From an uncultured Acholeplasmatales bacterium (GTDB taxonomy: Bacteria > Bacillota_I > Bacilli_A > Acholeplasmatales > Anaeroplasmataceae), in assembly GCA_944324805.1 (NCBI GenBank), contig CALUXS010000004.1:1-64000 (forward strand): a stretch of 64,000 nucleotides of DNA, written 5' to 3'. This document shows, one piece after another, positions 26,104 through 36,636 of this stretch (within the stretch, counting starts at the first letter, position 1; every line of letters starts with the position of its first letter). Made by a program: the position numbers and the translations under genes. The notes under the pieces were generated by a model. That model did no database searches and was not told where the DNA came from. It saw only the letters and a program-made list of their open reading frames with translations.

Positions 26104-28396
26104 ACACCCCTTTATTGCCATCTAGTTTAATATAGTCTCCAGTCTTTAATATTTTTGTTACTCCCTTTACTCCTATTATTGCTGGTATACCTAGCTCTCT
26201 TGCAACAACAAAGCTATGAGAAAGCATACTTCCATGTTCAACTATAAGTCCTTTTATTAAAGGAAAAAGACTAATCCACCCTGAATCTGTCCTTTTAGTA
26301 ACTAATATTGTATTAGGCTTAAAATACTCACTTGGATCATTTAGAACACTAACTACCCCACTTACTATTCCGCCACCACTTGCAATGCCTTGTTTTAGAT
26401 CATTATTTGTTTTTAAAATTGGTAAAACCTCATCTTGATAAAAAACAAGTCTATCAAAATATTCATTACTAAAATTATTAAATTGTCTTTTTCTTTTTGA
26501 AACAATTTGTTTAAAATCTAAATCTTGATTAAATAACTCATTAACAGTTAGATAAAAGATATCTCTTTCATTTTCGATTTTATCTTCTAATTCATACTTT
26601 CTACCAATAGCTAAAAATATATTTCTAACAACAGAAAATACATATGTACGTTTTAAGCGTAGACGCTCTCTATTTTTTATATAATGCTTTGTTTTATCCG
26701 CTATTTTTTTAATTCTCTTAGGAATAACAATTTTATTACTATTTTCAGCTTTAATTCTATTAGATATTAATGATTTTTTTATTAAATCATATGCCAGACT
26801 ATTGTCTTCAATTAATGTAATAGTTTCTAGCTTAAGTTCATCACAAACACGAGAACCAAAATCCTTAATATATTCATCAATTAAACACTTTAATTTAGAA
26901 TCTTCGTGATGATATTTATTATATATTTCTAAATAATCTAGATTTAAAAAATCATTATAGATAGATTCATTTTCTTTTATATAAGTAATAATATCTTCTA
27001 TTCTATAGTACATATCAGCACTTCTAACATTACCATCATTGTTTATTGCTTGTGCTATTATTTCATTTTTTAAAGGTATATTTATTCTACTAATCCTTTT
27101 TACTAACATACCATAATAAATCATTACTGCACAATCGTTTGCTATTGGTATAGAAAACTTACTAACAATTCTTTCTTCTAATCTCTTATACAAATTTATT
27201 AGTTCTTCTACACTACCATCTAATCTTTTACCATAATAGGGCATAACAATTTCATCAAATTCTTTTTCAAAATCACTAATTAACTTATCTAAAGTTTTTA
27301 GTCTCTTAAGTGCATTAAAACCAAACCTAACAATATCAAAAATATTCATCTTGATTCTTTTTGTATCGCTGATGGTTGTTTTTAGCCCCATCATATTTTC
27401 CATATAGTCCTTTGATGATCCTATTTGAAAAATTGAAGTCAAATAATACCAATTATTTAAATTATAATATATTTTTCCATCATAATAATAAAGCATATTA
27501 TCTAATGTAGACTTAAGACTTTTTATGATACCTTCTCTGACATTTACAAATTTAAGTGTCGATTCATAAACTTTGCTATATACACTATTAGCAAAACTAT
27601 AAGTTAAATATGACGTATTACCATAGTAAGATTCTATTATGTTTGAATTATCTAGTGTAAGAGTTCTTTTCTTGTTTAAAAACTTATTATAAGTTGTTAT
27701 ATCTCTTGTTTGTAAAAAATAAATTTTATTACCCTTTATAGCAAACTCAATATCTTGAAAGCCATTAGTTTTACTTACTACATCATATGCTAATCTTTTT
27801 ACTAATTCTATTTTTCTTTTACTTAAAATATCTTTTCCTGTAACAGTTATCTTATCTCCATTAATTAGATAACTTGAACCATCAATCTTTCCAGATAAAA
27901 GATTATCGCCATAACCATTAGTAACACTTATACATATTTCATCAGGATTATTAGTTATTGGATTAATTGTATTAATGACACCAGAAAAATCAGCCTTAAC
28001 CATTTCTTCAACAATAACTGCCATTTTTATACTATCATGGGAAATATTATTTTTTTGACAATATTTTTTAACCCTATTACTATCCTTGCTTTGATAAACC
28101 TTCATAATGTAATCATATATTTCATCCTTTTTAATATTTAAAAAAGAATCAAATATACCTGCAAAACTATAATTAGAGCCATCCTCTAATGTGGCTGATG
28201 AACGAATTGCATAAAGCTTTTTGGATGAAAATACCTTTTCTATTTCAAAAGTTAATTCTTCTTTAGATTTATCTTCTTCAAAAAAAGATGTTTTTAAGAC
28301 AAATAGTTTAGGAGTATTTTTTATTCCTAGTTTAAGAAGTTTATAAGCCTTACCGCCAATTAAATTTATATCTAATAGTTTATCTGTAAAAAACAT
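26075..28396 (-). CDS. PEP-synthase-like dikinase / rifampicin-phosphotransferase-type enzyme
   Basis: A 773-residue protein. Residues 1-235 form the ATP-binding domain of the PEP synthase/PPDK family: IGGKAYKLLKLG, AIRSSATLEDGSNYSFAGIFDSFLN, VEEMVKADFSGVINTINPIT, NGYGDNLLSGK, DIEFAIKGNKIYFLQTRDIT. A middle region (235-660) is rich in Lys/Glu with no recognised motif. The C-terminal phosphohistidine domain GGGIVSG...EHGSMLSHSFVVARELGIPAI has the catalytic His at about 727. There is no TIM-barrel PEP-binding domain, so this is the ATP-substrate-His order found in rifampicin phosphotransferase and the prodigiosin condensing enzyme PigC, not true PEP synthase. Expected chemistry: ATP-driven phosphorylation or condensation through phospho-His; the substrate is unknown. 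Confidence 0.85.
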   Translation of the reverse strand: MFFTDKLLDINLIGGKAYKLLKLGIKNTPKLFVLKTSFFEEDKSKEELTFEIEKVFSSKKLYAIRSSATLEDGSNYSFAGIFDSFLNIKKDEIYDYIMKVYQSKDSNRVKKYCQKNNISHDSIKMAVIVEEMVKADFSGVINTINPITNNPDEICISVTNGYGDNLLSGKIDGSSYLINGDKITVTGKDILSKRKIELVKRLAYDVVSKTNGFQDIEFAIKGNKIYFLQTRDITTYNKFLNKKRTLTLDNSNIIESYYGNTSYLTYSFANSVYSKVYESTLKFVNVREGIIKSLKSTLDNMLYYYDGKIYYNLNNWYYLTSIFQIGSSKDYMENMMGLKTTISDTKRIKMNIFDIVRFGFNALKRLKTLDKLISDFEKEFDEIVMPYYGKRLDGSVEELINLYKRLEERIVSKFSIPIANDCAVMIYYGMLVKRISRINIPLKNEIIAQAINNDGNVRSADMYYRIEDIITYIKENESIYNDFLNLDYLEIYNKYHHEDSKLKCLIDEYIKDFGSRVCDELKLETITLIEDNSLAYDLIKKSLISNRIKAENSNKIVIPKRIKKIADKTKHYIKNRERLRLKRTYVFSVVRNIFLAIGRKYELEDKIENERDIFYLTVNELFNQDLDFKQIVSKRKRQFNNFSNEYFDRLVFYQDEVLPILKTNNDLKQGIASGGGIVSGVVSVLNDPSEYFKPNTILVTKRTDSGWISLFPLIKGLIVEHGSMLSHSFVVARELGIPAIIGVKGVTKILKTGDYIKLDGNKGVYEVENKKIL

Positions 28397-28401
28397 CTTA
28401 A

Positions 28402-28875
28402 CTACCTCCTAACTAAAAATAAATCAAGAATTATTAATAACCCTAAAACTAAATATATGTATATATTAAATGAAAATTCATAGTAAACTAAAATAGTTAT
28501 AAAAACTGGCAAAATCAAAGATTTTAGATATCTTAGTTTTCTACTATTTATTACAAGTAATAATATAAGAAAAAAGGAAATAAAAAATAAATACCTATTA
28601 TAAAGACAAACTATAATTATATTAATAATACTAAAAGTAATAAAAATACTTAAAAGAAGCCATTTTCTAAAAATAATTTTATTGTTTTTTCTATCACTAT
28701 CATAATCTAAAATATCATCAAAAAACCTTATCTGATATGTATAAATTAGACAAACAAAAAATGAAATATTAAAATAATTATTTTCGTTAGTATTAGATAA
28801 ATAAAACAAAGATGTATATATTAGAAAAAATAGTATCAAAATTAATATATATCTTCTAAAAAATAATTTAATCAT
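28402..28875 (-). CDS. Half-size UbiA-like membrane protein
   Basis: A 157-residue membrane protein with about five helices. FFDDILDYDSDRKNNKI (about residues 51-67) matches the first Asp-rich motif of UbiA prenyltransferases (NDxxDxxxD), which binds prenyl diphosphate through Mg2+. The second Asp motif, present in full-length (~290-residue, nine-helix) enzymes, is absent: the protein stops after helix five. The next genes follow within 1-5 bp, so there is no room for the missing half and no sign of a recent frameshift. It may be a diverged or two-subunit enzyme, or a membrane protein that only keeps the fold of the N-terminal half. Probably in the same operon. Confidence 0.55.
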   Translation of the reverse strand: MIKLFFRRYILILILFFLIYTSLFYLSNTNENNYFNISFFVCLIYTYQIRFFDDILDYDSDRKNNKIIFRKWLLLSIFITFSIINIIIVCLYNRYLFFISFFLILLLVINSRKLRYLKSLILPVFITILVYYEFSFNIYIYLVLGLLIILDLFLVRR

Positions 28876-28876
28876 T

Positions 28877-29950
28877 TTACCACCAGCGCTTACTATATAT
28901 TTTAGCCTTAAACATTAAAAAATTATAGTTTAGATTGGCGTATCTAGCTAATTTTTTTATTTCTGGAATTGCTTTTTCTTTGGGAACTCTTTTTTCTAAA
29001 ATATTTAACGCTTCTTCTTTTTTCAATTTCTTTTCTCTTATCATAACACTGTATTCAGGCATTAAGTGACTTCTTTTTTGAATCAAATCTTTTAGATATA
29101 AAGCTCCATTATGAATAGAACAATCAAAATGTTCTTCTTCACTTTCTACCCTCCATGGTGTATTCTTCTCTAAGAAATTTATGATTTCATCTTTATCATA
29201 GGGATGATATAAAAAATAACTAATAAACTCTCTATATCCGTTTTTTAAAGAATCTATTAAAACTATTTTTTTAATTTCAGATTCTAGCTTCTTATCAACA
29301 AGCTTACCAATTTTTTCTAATAAACTATTATAAAAATTATTAAGCTCTTCTTCACTTGTTTTCTTAAGTCCATTTAATATAAATGGAGCAAATATATCAT
29401 TATTTGTGCCATCAAAGCCTCTTAGCATTTGATAAATACTTCTACCATGCATTCCTACTCTAGCATTCACTTTACTAGCATAATTAATCATTGCAGCATA
29501 TCCTAAAAAACTACATGCTAAGCATGGAGATAAAAATTTTCCAACAATTCTATGATATATTCTTTTTAATATTTCTTGATCATATACTACATATTCATGT
29601 TCAACATTTAAATATTTAACTATACTATCAATCTTTCTTTTAGCCTCTTCTGTTAAAAAACCATTATCTAATGTATAGGCAATAACTTTTAAATTATATG
29701 TTTTTACTAATTTATATAAAACATATGTCGAATCCTTACCACCGCTAAAGCCTAAAGCAACATCGTATTTATAATTTCCCTCTCCTAAATGTAATTTGCT
29801 TATAAATAATTTTTCTAGATAATTATAGTCATGTATTTTTTCTTCAATTTGTTGGTAAGCTTCACAAAATGAGCACAAACCATTTTCATTAAATTTTATA
29901 TTTTTTACTGTACTATCATTAACACATTTTTCACATTGCTTTTTAATCAT
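28877..29950 (-). CDS. PP-loop ATPase, N-acetyl-sugar amidotransferase-like
   Basis: Start at ATG 29950 (357 residues), overlapping the upstream stop by 8 bp. A zinc-finger-like N-terminus (CEKCVNDSTVKNIKFNENGLCSFC, C-x2-C and later C-x2-C) and the PP-loop GFSGGKDSTYVLYKL (about residue 65) are typical of the WbpG/PseA-type N-acetyl-sugar amidotransferases, which activate a substrate as an adenylate and add ammonia. A further SPCLACSFLG pair (about residue 155) could bind a metal or sulfur. The usual glutaminase and cyclase partners (HisH/HisF-like) are not in this window, so ammonia or sulfur from elsewhere would be needed. It may act as an amidating or thiolating enzyme in the cluster. Confidence 0.75.
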   Translation of the reverse strand: MIKKQCEKCVNDSTVKNIKFNENGLCSFCEAYQQIEEKIHDYNYLEKLFISKLHLGEGNYKYDVALGFSGGKDSTYVLYKLVKTYNLKVIAYTLDNGFLTEEAKRKIDSIVKYLNVEHEYVVYDQEILKRIYHRIVGKFLSPCLACSFLGYAAMINYASKVNARVGMHGRSIYQMLRGFDGTNNDIFAPFILNGLKKTSEEELNNFYNSLLEKIGKLVDKKLESEIKKIVLIDSLKNGYREFISYFLYHPYDKDEIINFLEKNTPWRVESEEEHFDCSIHNGALYLKDLIQKRSHLMPEYSVMIREKKLKKEEALNILEKRVPKEKAIPEIKKLARYANLNYNFLMFKAKIYSKRWW

Positions 29951-31121
29951 GACTAAATACCCCATATTCTTTTTCTTTAATTTTAGAATTTTTATGAACA
30001 TTCATTAGGGTTCGTGTCTTAGCATTTTGAAAATGGTACAAAATTTTATCATACCCTTTTTCTAAAATTATTTCATAATTTAATGATATTAATTTTAAAA
30101 TAATATTTTTATTTTGAAAATTCTTTTTTATTCCAACTGTTTTAGAAACATAAAATCTTTTTTCTGGGTCGTCATAGCCAAAGCTAAAAGCAATAGGTGT
30201 ATTCTTATAATAGATAATAACTAGATTTGGATCACAAAAAGATAAATTACTTATATATAAATCTAAAAAATCTTCCTTACTAATTGGTTCATAAAATATA
30301 GAATCTGTAAATGAATCTATAACAATTTCATAGACTTCTTCTAAGTGCTTATAGCATTCTTGTTTGTAATAAATAGCAAATGAATAGTTTGAATCTAGTT
30401 TCAAATTTAATGCTCTTTTAGCTAATCTATTATTATGATAAGCCAAAGTAGATATATATTTTTCTTTAATTATAAATCCATTATTTAGTAACAAGTTTAC
30501 TTCATAATTGGTGTTATTCAAATCGGGATATAATTTAAAGTCAAATTCATTCAAAGCTAACCTATATTTATACCACGTATTGCCATCAAAAGGTCCTAAT
30601 AAATTTGGTATATTTATTAACTTTTTAATTAAAAAATCATCATCATTGGTATGAGTAAAATTTAAAAAACCAAAATAATTATAACAAGCACGATAGATGA
30701 CTGTTACATTAGAATTTCTATAACTTATAATTTCATAGGGATAGTTACCTATCATTCTTTCTTTTATTTCTATTCTATTTATGATTTTATCTAAATCAGA
30801 TGCATCATTAATTACATAATCATATTCTAAAGCAACATCATTTAAAACTAAATTATATATAAAAAAAATTCTTTTATGATTACTAATTGCTTCATAATCA
30901 CTAGAATTAGCACCTACAAATATAAACTTACCAGTATTTTCTTTTAATATTCTATTTAATCCTTCAGCAACTGAGCATATATTAATGTTAGTTACTCCTT
31001 GTATGAGCTTTTCATGATTATAATTTAGAATATATATTTTGTATTTTTCTTGATATTTTTCATAAGCTTTTATGCTTTCTTTTTTAAGATATCTATCACA
31101 TAATATTAACCCACTAAGCAT
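29943..31121 (-). CDS. GNAT-like protein with unknown N-terminal domain, first gene of the cluster
   Basis: A 392-residue protein. Residues about 210-392 look like a GNAT acyltransferase: SFAIYYKQECYKHLEEVYEIVIDSF, then LVIIYYKNTPIAFSFGYDDPEKRFYVSKTVGIKKNFQNKNI, a beta-hairpin and a long helix with the acyl-CoA-binding helix-turn. Residues 1-150 form a separate alpha/beta domain (GLILCDRYLKKE..., FVGANSSDYEAI...), which I do not recognise; the ILCD/VGANSSD phrases suggest a nucleotide-sugar or ATP-grasp-like fold. A GPFDGNTWYKYRL motif links the two. It is the first gene after the ATP synthase terminator, with an extended -10 promoter (TGGTAAAAT) just upstream. Confidence 0.55.
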   Translation of the reverse strand: MLSGLILCDRYLKKESIKAYEKYQEKYKIYILNYNHEKLIQGVTNINICSVAEGLNRILKENTGKFIFVGANSSDYEAISNHKRIFFIYNLVLNDVALEYDYVINDASDLDKIINRIEIKERMIGNYPYEIISYRNSNVTVIYRACYNYFGFLNFTHTNDDDFLIKKLINIPNLLGPFDGNTWYKYRLALNEFDFKLYPDLNNTNYEVNLLLNNGFIIKEKYISTLAYHNNRLAKRALNLKLDSNYSFAIYYKQECYKHLEEVYEIVIDSFTDSIFYEPISKEDFLDLYISNLSFCDPNLVIIYYKNTPIAFSFGYDDPEKRFYVSKTVGIKKNFQNKNIILKLISLNYEIILEKGYDKILYHFQNAKTRTLMNVHKNSKIKEKEYGVFSHD

Positions 31122-31177
31122 TCTATCACCACTTTAAGTATATTTTACCATAGATTTTGCCATATAGAAAATAAAAA

Positions 31178-31232
31178 AAATATCTCCAAGATAGACAAGT
31201 TTCTACTAAAACTCGTTTTCTTAGAGATATTT
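31178..31232 (-). terminator. Terminator of the ATP synthase operon
   Basis: On the minus strand, AAATATCTCTAAGA and TCTTGGAGATATTT form a 14-bp stem (with one G-U) and are followed by eight T. It starts four bases after the epsilon stop. Confidence 0.85.
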
Positions 31233-31235
31233 CTA

Positions 31236-31661
31236 TTATTGTTTTAAATTTTCAGAAAAGCTTGCTTTAACCTTCATACGATTAATAGCTCTAGCTAATT
31301 GAGTTTGATTAACATAGTATTCCTGACGACTTAGCTTATGAAGTAATGCTTCTCTAGCATTTTCAGCAGCTCTTTTAGCTCTATTAATATCAATTTCACT
31401 AGGACGTTCAATTGAATCTACTAGAATCAAAACTTCATTATTTTCCATTTTAAATAAACCAGATGATACAGATGCAACTTCAAAATCTTTGCCTGGTAAT
31501 TTCACCTTTAATTCGCCTGGAATTATTGCGCCAAACAAATTACAGTGATAGGCTAATAATCCATATTGTCCTTTACTTGTAGGAATAACTACTGATTCAC
31601 AATCACCTTCATAAAAAACCTTATCAGCAGCTAAAATTGATACTTTAAAAGTTTTTGCCAT
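31236..31661 (-). CDS. atpC: F1 ATP synthase epsilon subunit
   Basis: A 141-residue protein with the epsilon beta-sandwich (SILAADKVFYEGDCESVVIPTSKGQYGLLAYHCNLFGAIIPGELKVKL) and a C-terminal helical hairpin (residues about 95-141) with basic residues. The AAENAREALLHKL helix is the regulatory arm that can contact alpha/beta. Last gene in the operon; a strong terminator follows. Stoichiometry one per complex. Confidence 0.95.
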   Translation of the reverse strand: MAKTFKVSILAADKVFYEGDCESVVIPTSKGQYGLLAYHCNLFGAIIPGELKVKLPGKDFEVASVSSGLFKMENNEVLILVDSIERPSEIDINRAKRAAENAREALLHKLSRQEYYVNQTQLARAINRMKVKASFSENLKQ

Positions 31662-31663
31662 TT

Positions 31664-33954
<2,291 letters not shown>

Positions 33955-33957
33955 AAA

Positions 33958-35694
33958 TTAAACTTCTAGTTGCACAAATTTTTTGACAAAATCATTTCCA
34001 GCAGCAATAATCTTTTCCTTTAATTCTGCGGTTAAAACACGATTATTTTCTATCTCAGAACATAAAATTTGTTCATTATTTGAAAAATAATCTAGAAGTT
34101 GATTTTGACAATTTTTAACATCCTTTAAAGGAACTAAGGTAAATAAACGCTCTAGAGCACAAACTAAAGTTATAACCTCTTCATATTGTTTTAAAGGATT
34201 ATATTGAGGTTGACGTAAAATTTGCATCAAGCTCTTTCCATAGTCTAACATTTGCTTAGTTGTATCATCTAAGTCACTCGCAAATTGAGTAAATACTTCC
34301 ATTTCACGATATTGTGATAAGTCTAATCTTAATGTACCAGCAGCTTTCTTCATAGCCTTTGTTTGAGCATCTCCACCAACACGTGATACTGATAAACCTA
34401 TATTAATAGCAGGACGTTGACCTGCAAAGAACAAATCACTTTCTAGGAATATTTGACCATCTGTAATAGAAATAATATTAGTAGGGATATATGCAGAAAC
34501 ATCACTTGCTTGAGTTTCAACAATTGGTAATGCTGTCATACTACCGCCGCCCTTAGCTTGAGATAGTTGAGCAGCTCTTTCTAATAATCTTGAATGAAGA
34601 TAGAAAACATCACCAGGATAAGCTTCACGACCAGGAGCACGTCCTAGTAACAAGCTAATTGTACGATATGCAATGGCATGCTTTGATAAATCATCATAAA
34701 TGATTAAAACATCCTTACCATTATTCATAAAGTATTCACCTAATGCACAACCTGCATAAGGAGCAATATATTGAATTGATGAAGCATCACTTGCAAAAGC
34801 ACTAACAACTGTTGTGTATTCCATAGCGCCTTTTTTTCTAAGCGTTTCTACTAATAATGCGACTGAACTAGCTTTTTGACCAATAGCTACATATATACAA
34901 AGACAATTTTTACCCTTTTGATTTAAAATAGTATCAATAGCAATCGCTGTTTTACCTGTTTGACGGTCACCAATAATTAATTCACGTTGACCTCGACCAA
35001 TAGGAAACATTGAATCAATTGTTAAAATTCCTGTTTCTAATGGTCTTTTAACTGGTTCACGATCAATAATAGATGGGGCAGGATTTTCTAAAGGAGAATA
35101 TGAAGTAGCTTCGATTTCACCTTTGCCATCAATAGGATTTCCTAAGGCATCAATTACACGGCCAATAAAACCCTCACCTACTGGTAAACCTGCAGTTTTG
35201 CCTGTTCTATATGCTGCACTACCTTGCATTACTTCATCATCAGAACCAAATAAAATACAGCTTATTTTGTCCTTACTGATATTTTGAACCATTCCTTTAA
35301 CACCAGAAGAAAAGACAATAATTTCACCATAAACTGCACTATCTAAGCCTTTTATATCAACAATACTATCAACAACTGAAATAACAACACCAACTTCTTC
35401 ACTAACAGCTTTAAAATTGAAATTAGTAACAGCCTCTTTTAGTAAAGGAATAATATTCCCGTTTGTTGTAGGAACACTATCTAATGCATCTTTCAATTGT
35501 CTAAAACGACCATTTACACTCCAATCGTAGATTTCTTCTCCTACTTCAAGACGAAATCCTCCAGGAAATGCATCAGTCTTTTCCCAAACTAATTCAATCT
35601 CTCCATATTTTTTATTTAAAAATTGCTTAAACTTTTTTTCTTGCTCCTGATTTGGTGCTAAAGATGAATAAATAACTGCTTTAATTTCACTCAT
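33958..35694 (-). CDS. atpA: F1 ATP synthase alpha subunit with fused delta-like C-terminal domain
   Basis: I start at ATG 35694 (578 residues), which overlaps the atpF stop as ATGAGTGA; the GTG at 35703 sits in the ribosome site. Residues about 80-578 are a standard alpha: Walker A GDRQTGKT (242-249), PGREAYPGDVFYLHSRLLERAA and LRLDLSQYREME. Residues about 2-76 are extra: KKFKQFLNKKYGEIELVW, then FPGGFRLEVGEEIYDWSVNGRFRQLKDAL, which matches the C-terminal domain of delta (pattern GGF-x-G-D-x-S-x-x-G-x-L-x-L). No delta gene exists in the operon. In the normal complex delta bridges alpha to subunit b, so the fusion would tie the peripheral stalk directly to alpha. The fusion call comes from motif reading only. 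Confidence 0.93.
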   Translation of the reverse strand: MSEIKAVIYSSLAPNQEQEKKFKQFLNKKYGEIELVWEKTDAFPGGFRLEVGEEIYDWSVNGRFRQLKDALDSVPTTNGNIIPLLKEAVTNFNFKAVSEEVGVVISVVDSIVDIKGLDSAVYGEIIVFSSGVKGMVQNISKDKISCILFGSDDEVMQGSAAYRTGKTAGLPVGEGFIGRVIDALGNPIDGKGEIEATSYSPLENPAPSIIDREPVKRPLETGILTIDSMFPIGRGQRELIIGDRQTGKTAIAIDTILNQKGKNCLCIYVAIGQKASSVALLVETLRKKGAMEYTTVVSAFASDASSIQYIAPYAGCALGEYFMNNGKDVLIIYDDLSKHAIAYRTISLLLGRAPGREAYPGDVFYLHSRLLERAAQLSQAKGGGSMTALPIVETQASDVSAYIPTNIISITDGQIFLESDLFFAGQRPAINIGLSVSRVGGDAQTKAMKKAAGTLRLDLSQYREMEVFTQFASDLDDTTKQMLDYGKSLMQILRQPQYNPLKQYEEVITLVCALERLFTLVPLKDVKNCQNQLLDYFSNNEQILCSEIENNRVLTAELKEKIIAAGNDFVKKFVQLEV

Positions 35695-36193
35695 CTTTAT
35701 CACTTCCTTCTAATGCTTTTTCTAAGAATTCATCATAAGCATCTGAAGTAGATGAATTTAAAACTAATTTCTCTGTTGCTTCAGATACAATATTTTTAAT
35801 TTCCTTATTTGAATCACTAAGAATCTTTTCTTTAGCTTGATTAGCATCACTAATAGCTTTTTTAAGTAACAAATCAGCCTCGGCTTCAATATTAGCCATT
35901 TCCTTAGCCTTATATTCTTCTAATTCTTTGTTAACATTAGCCTTTTCTGTTTTGATTTCAGTAGCTAAATTTAAAAGACGCTTATTAATTTCTTCTTCTT
36001 TTCTTTTACTTGCTTCATTTAAGCTATTTGTTTCGGCATCAATCTTTTCATAATGTTCTTTTCTTTTTGCCATAAAATTTTTAACTGGCTTATATAAAAG
36101 TAAATATAAACCTCCAGTTAAAATAACGAAGTTTAGCAAATGTAAAAGGATTTGTTGCCAATCAATATTAAGTGGTATATTTGCTAAAAACAT
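35687..36193 (-). CDS. atpF: Fo ATP synthase subunit b (peripheral stalk)
   Basis: A 168-residue protein: one N-terminal membrane helix (LNFVILTGGLYLLLYKPVKNFMAKR) and a long charged coiled-coil. The PVKNFMAKRKE block is the b-subunit signature. Length is normal, so no delta domain is fused here. Its C-terminus would contact the delta-like domain carried by alpha. Confidence 0.93.
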   Translation of the reverse strand: MFLANIPLNIDWQQILLHLLNFVILTGGLYLLLYKPVKNFMAKRKEHYEKIDAETNSLNEASKRKEEEINKRLLNLATEIKTEKANVNKELEEYKAKEMANIEAEADLLLKKAISDANQAKEKILSDSNKEIKNIVSEATEKLVLNSSTSDAYDEFLEKALEGSDKDE

Positions 36194-36212
36194 CTTATAT
36201 CACCTCGCAAAA

Positions 36213-36617
36213 TTATAAAACGAAGATTACTAAGATAGCAACGATTAATGCATAAATAACTAAAGTTTCAATAAATACTAAACCTAACATTAAAGTAGTT
36301 CTAATTTTGCTTTCAGCTTCTGGTTGACGAGAAATACTTTCAGCAGATTTTGCAATTGACATACCCATACCAATTGTACCACCTAATGCAGCTAAACCAA
36401 CAGCAATACCTGCTGCTAAAGCTTTACCACTAATTCCGCTATCAGCTACAGTTGCATCACCAGCTAGTAATTCCTTACCTGCTGCTAAATTAGCTTTTAC
36501 AGCGTTAAATGTCTCAGAACCATTACCATTCTTTACAAATAATAAAGTTACAAATACAGTTGTTAATAAAACTGCTACACCAAATAAAATATTTCTTACT
36601 TTAATCATATTTTTCAT
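36213..36617 (-). CDS. atpE: Fo ATP synthase subunit c, with N-terminal extension
   Basis: A 134-residue protein, far longer than the usual 70-90. The c hairpin is residues about 62-134: ALAAGIAVGLAALGGTIGMGMSIAKSAESISRQPEAESKIR is helix 1 with the polar RQPEA loop, and LMLGLVFIETLVIYALIVAILVIFVL is helix 2 with the ion-carrying Glu in IET. Residues 1-60 add a hydrophobic segment (NILFGVAVLLTTVFVTLLFV) and a soluble linker. Helix 1 has Met where Na+ enzymes have the Gln ligand, so H+ coupling is more likely, though the Thr after the Glu leaves some doubt. Confidence 0.93.
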   Translation of the reverse strand: MKNMIKVRNILFGVAVLLTTVFVTLLFVKNGNGSETFNAVKANLAAGKELLAGDATVADSGISGKALAAGIAVGLAALGGTIGMGMSIAKSAESISRQPEAESKIRTTLMLGLVFIETLVIYALIVAILVIFVL

Positions 36618-36636
36618 AAAATTTCCTCCTAAATGA

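Noticed and set aside
28402-28875. Frameshifted full-length UbiA gene
   Set aside because: The flanking genes are within 1-5 bp, so there is no hidden second half and no room for one.
36213-36617. Na+-coupled ATP synthase
   Set aside because: The Gln of the Na+ signature in helix 1 is Met; only the hydroxyl next to the ion-carrying Glu is kept, as Thr in place of Ser. H+ coupling fits better, though not proven.
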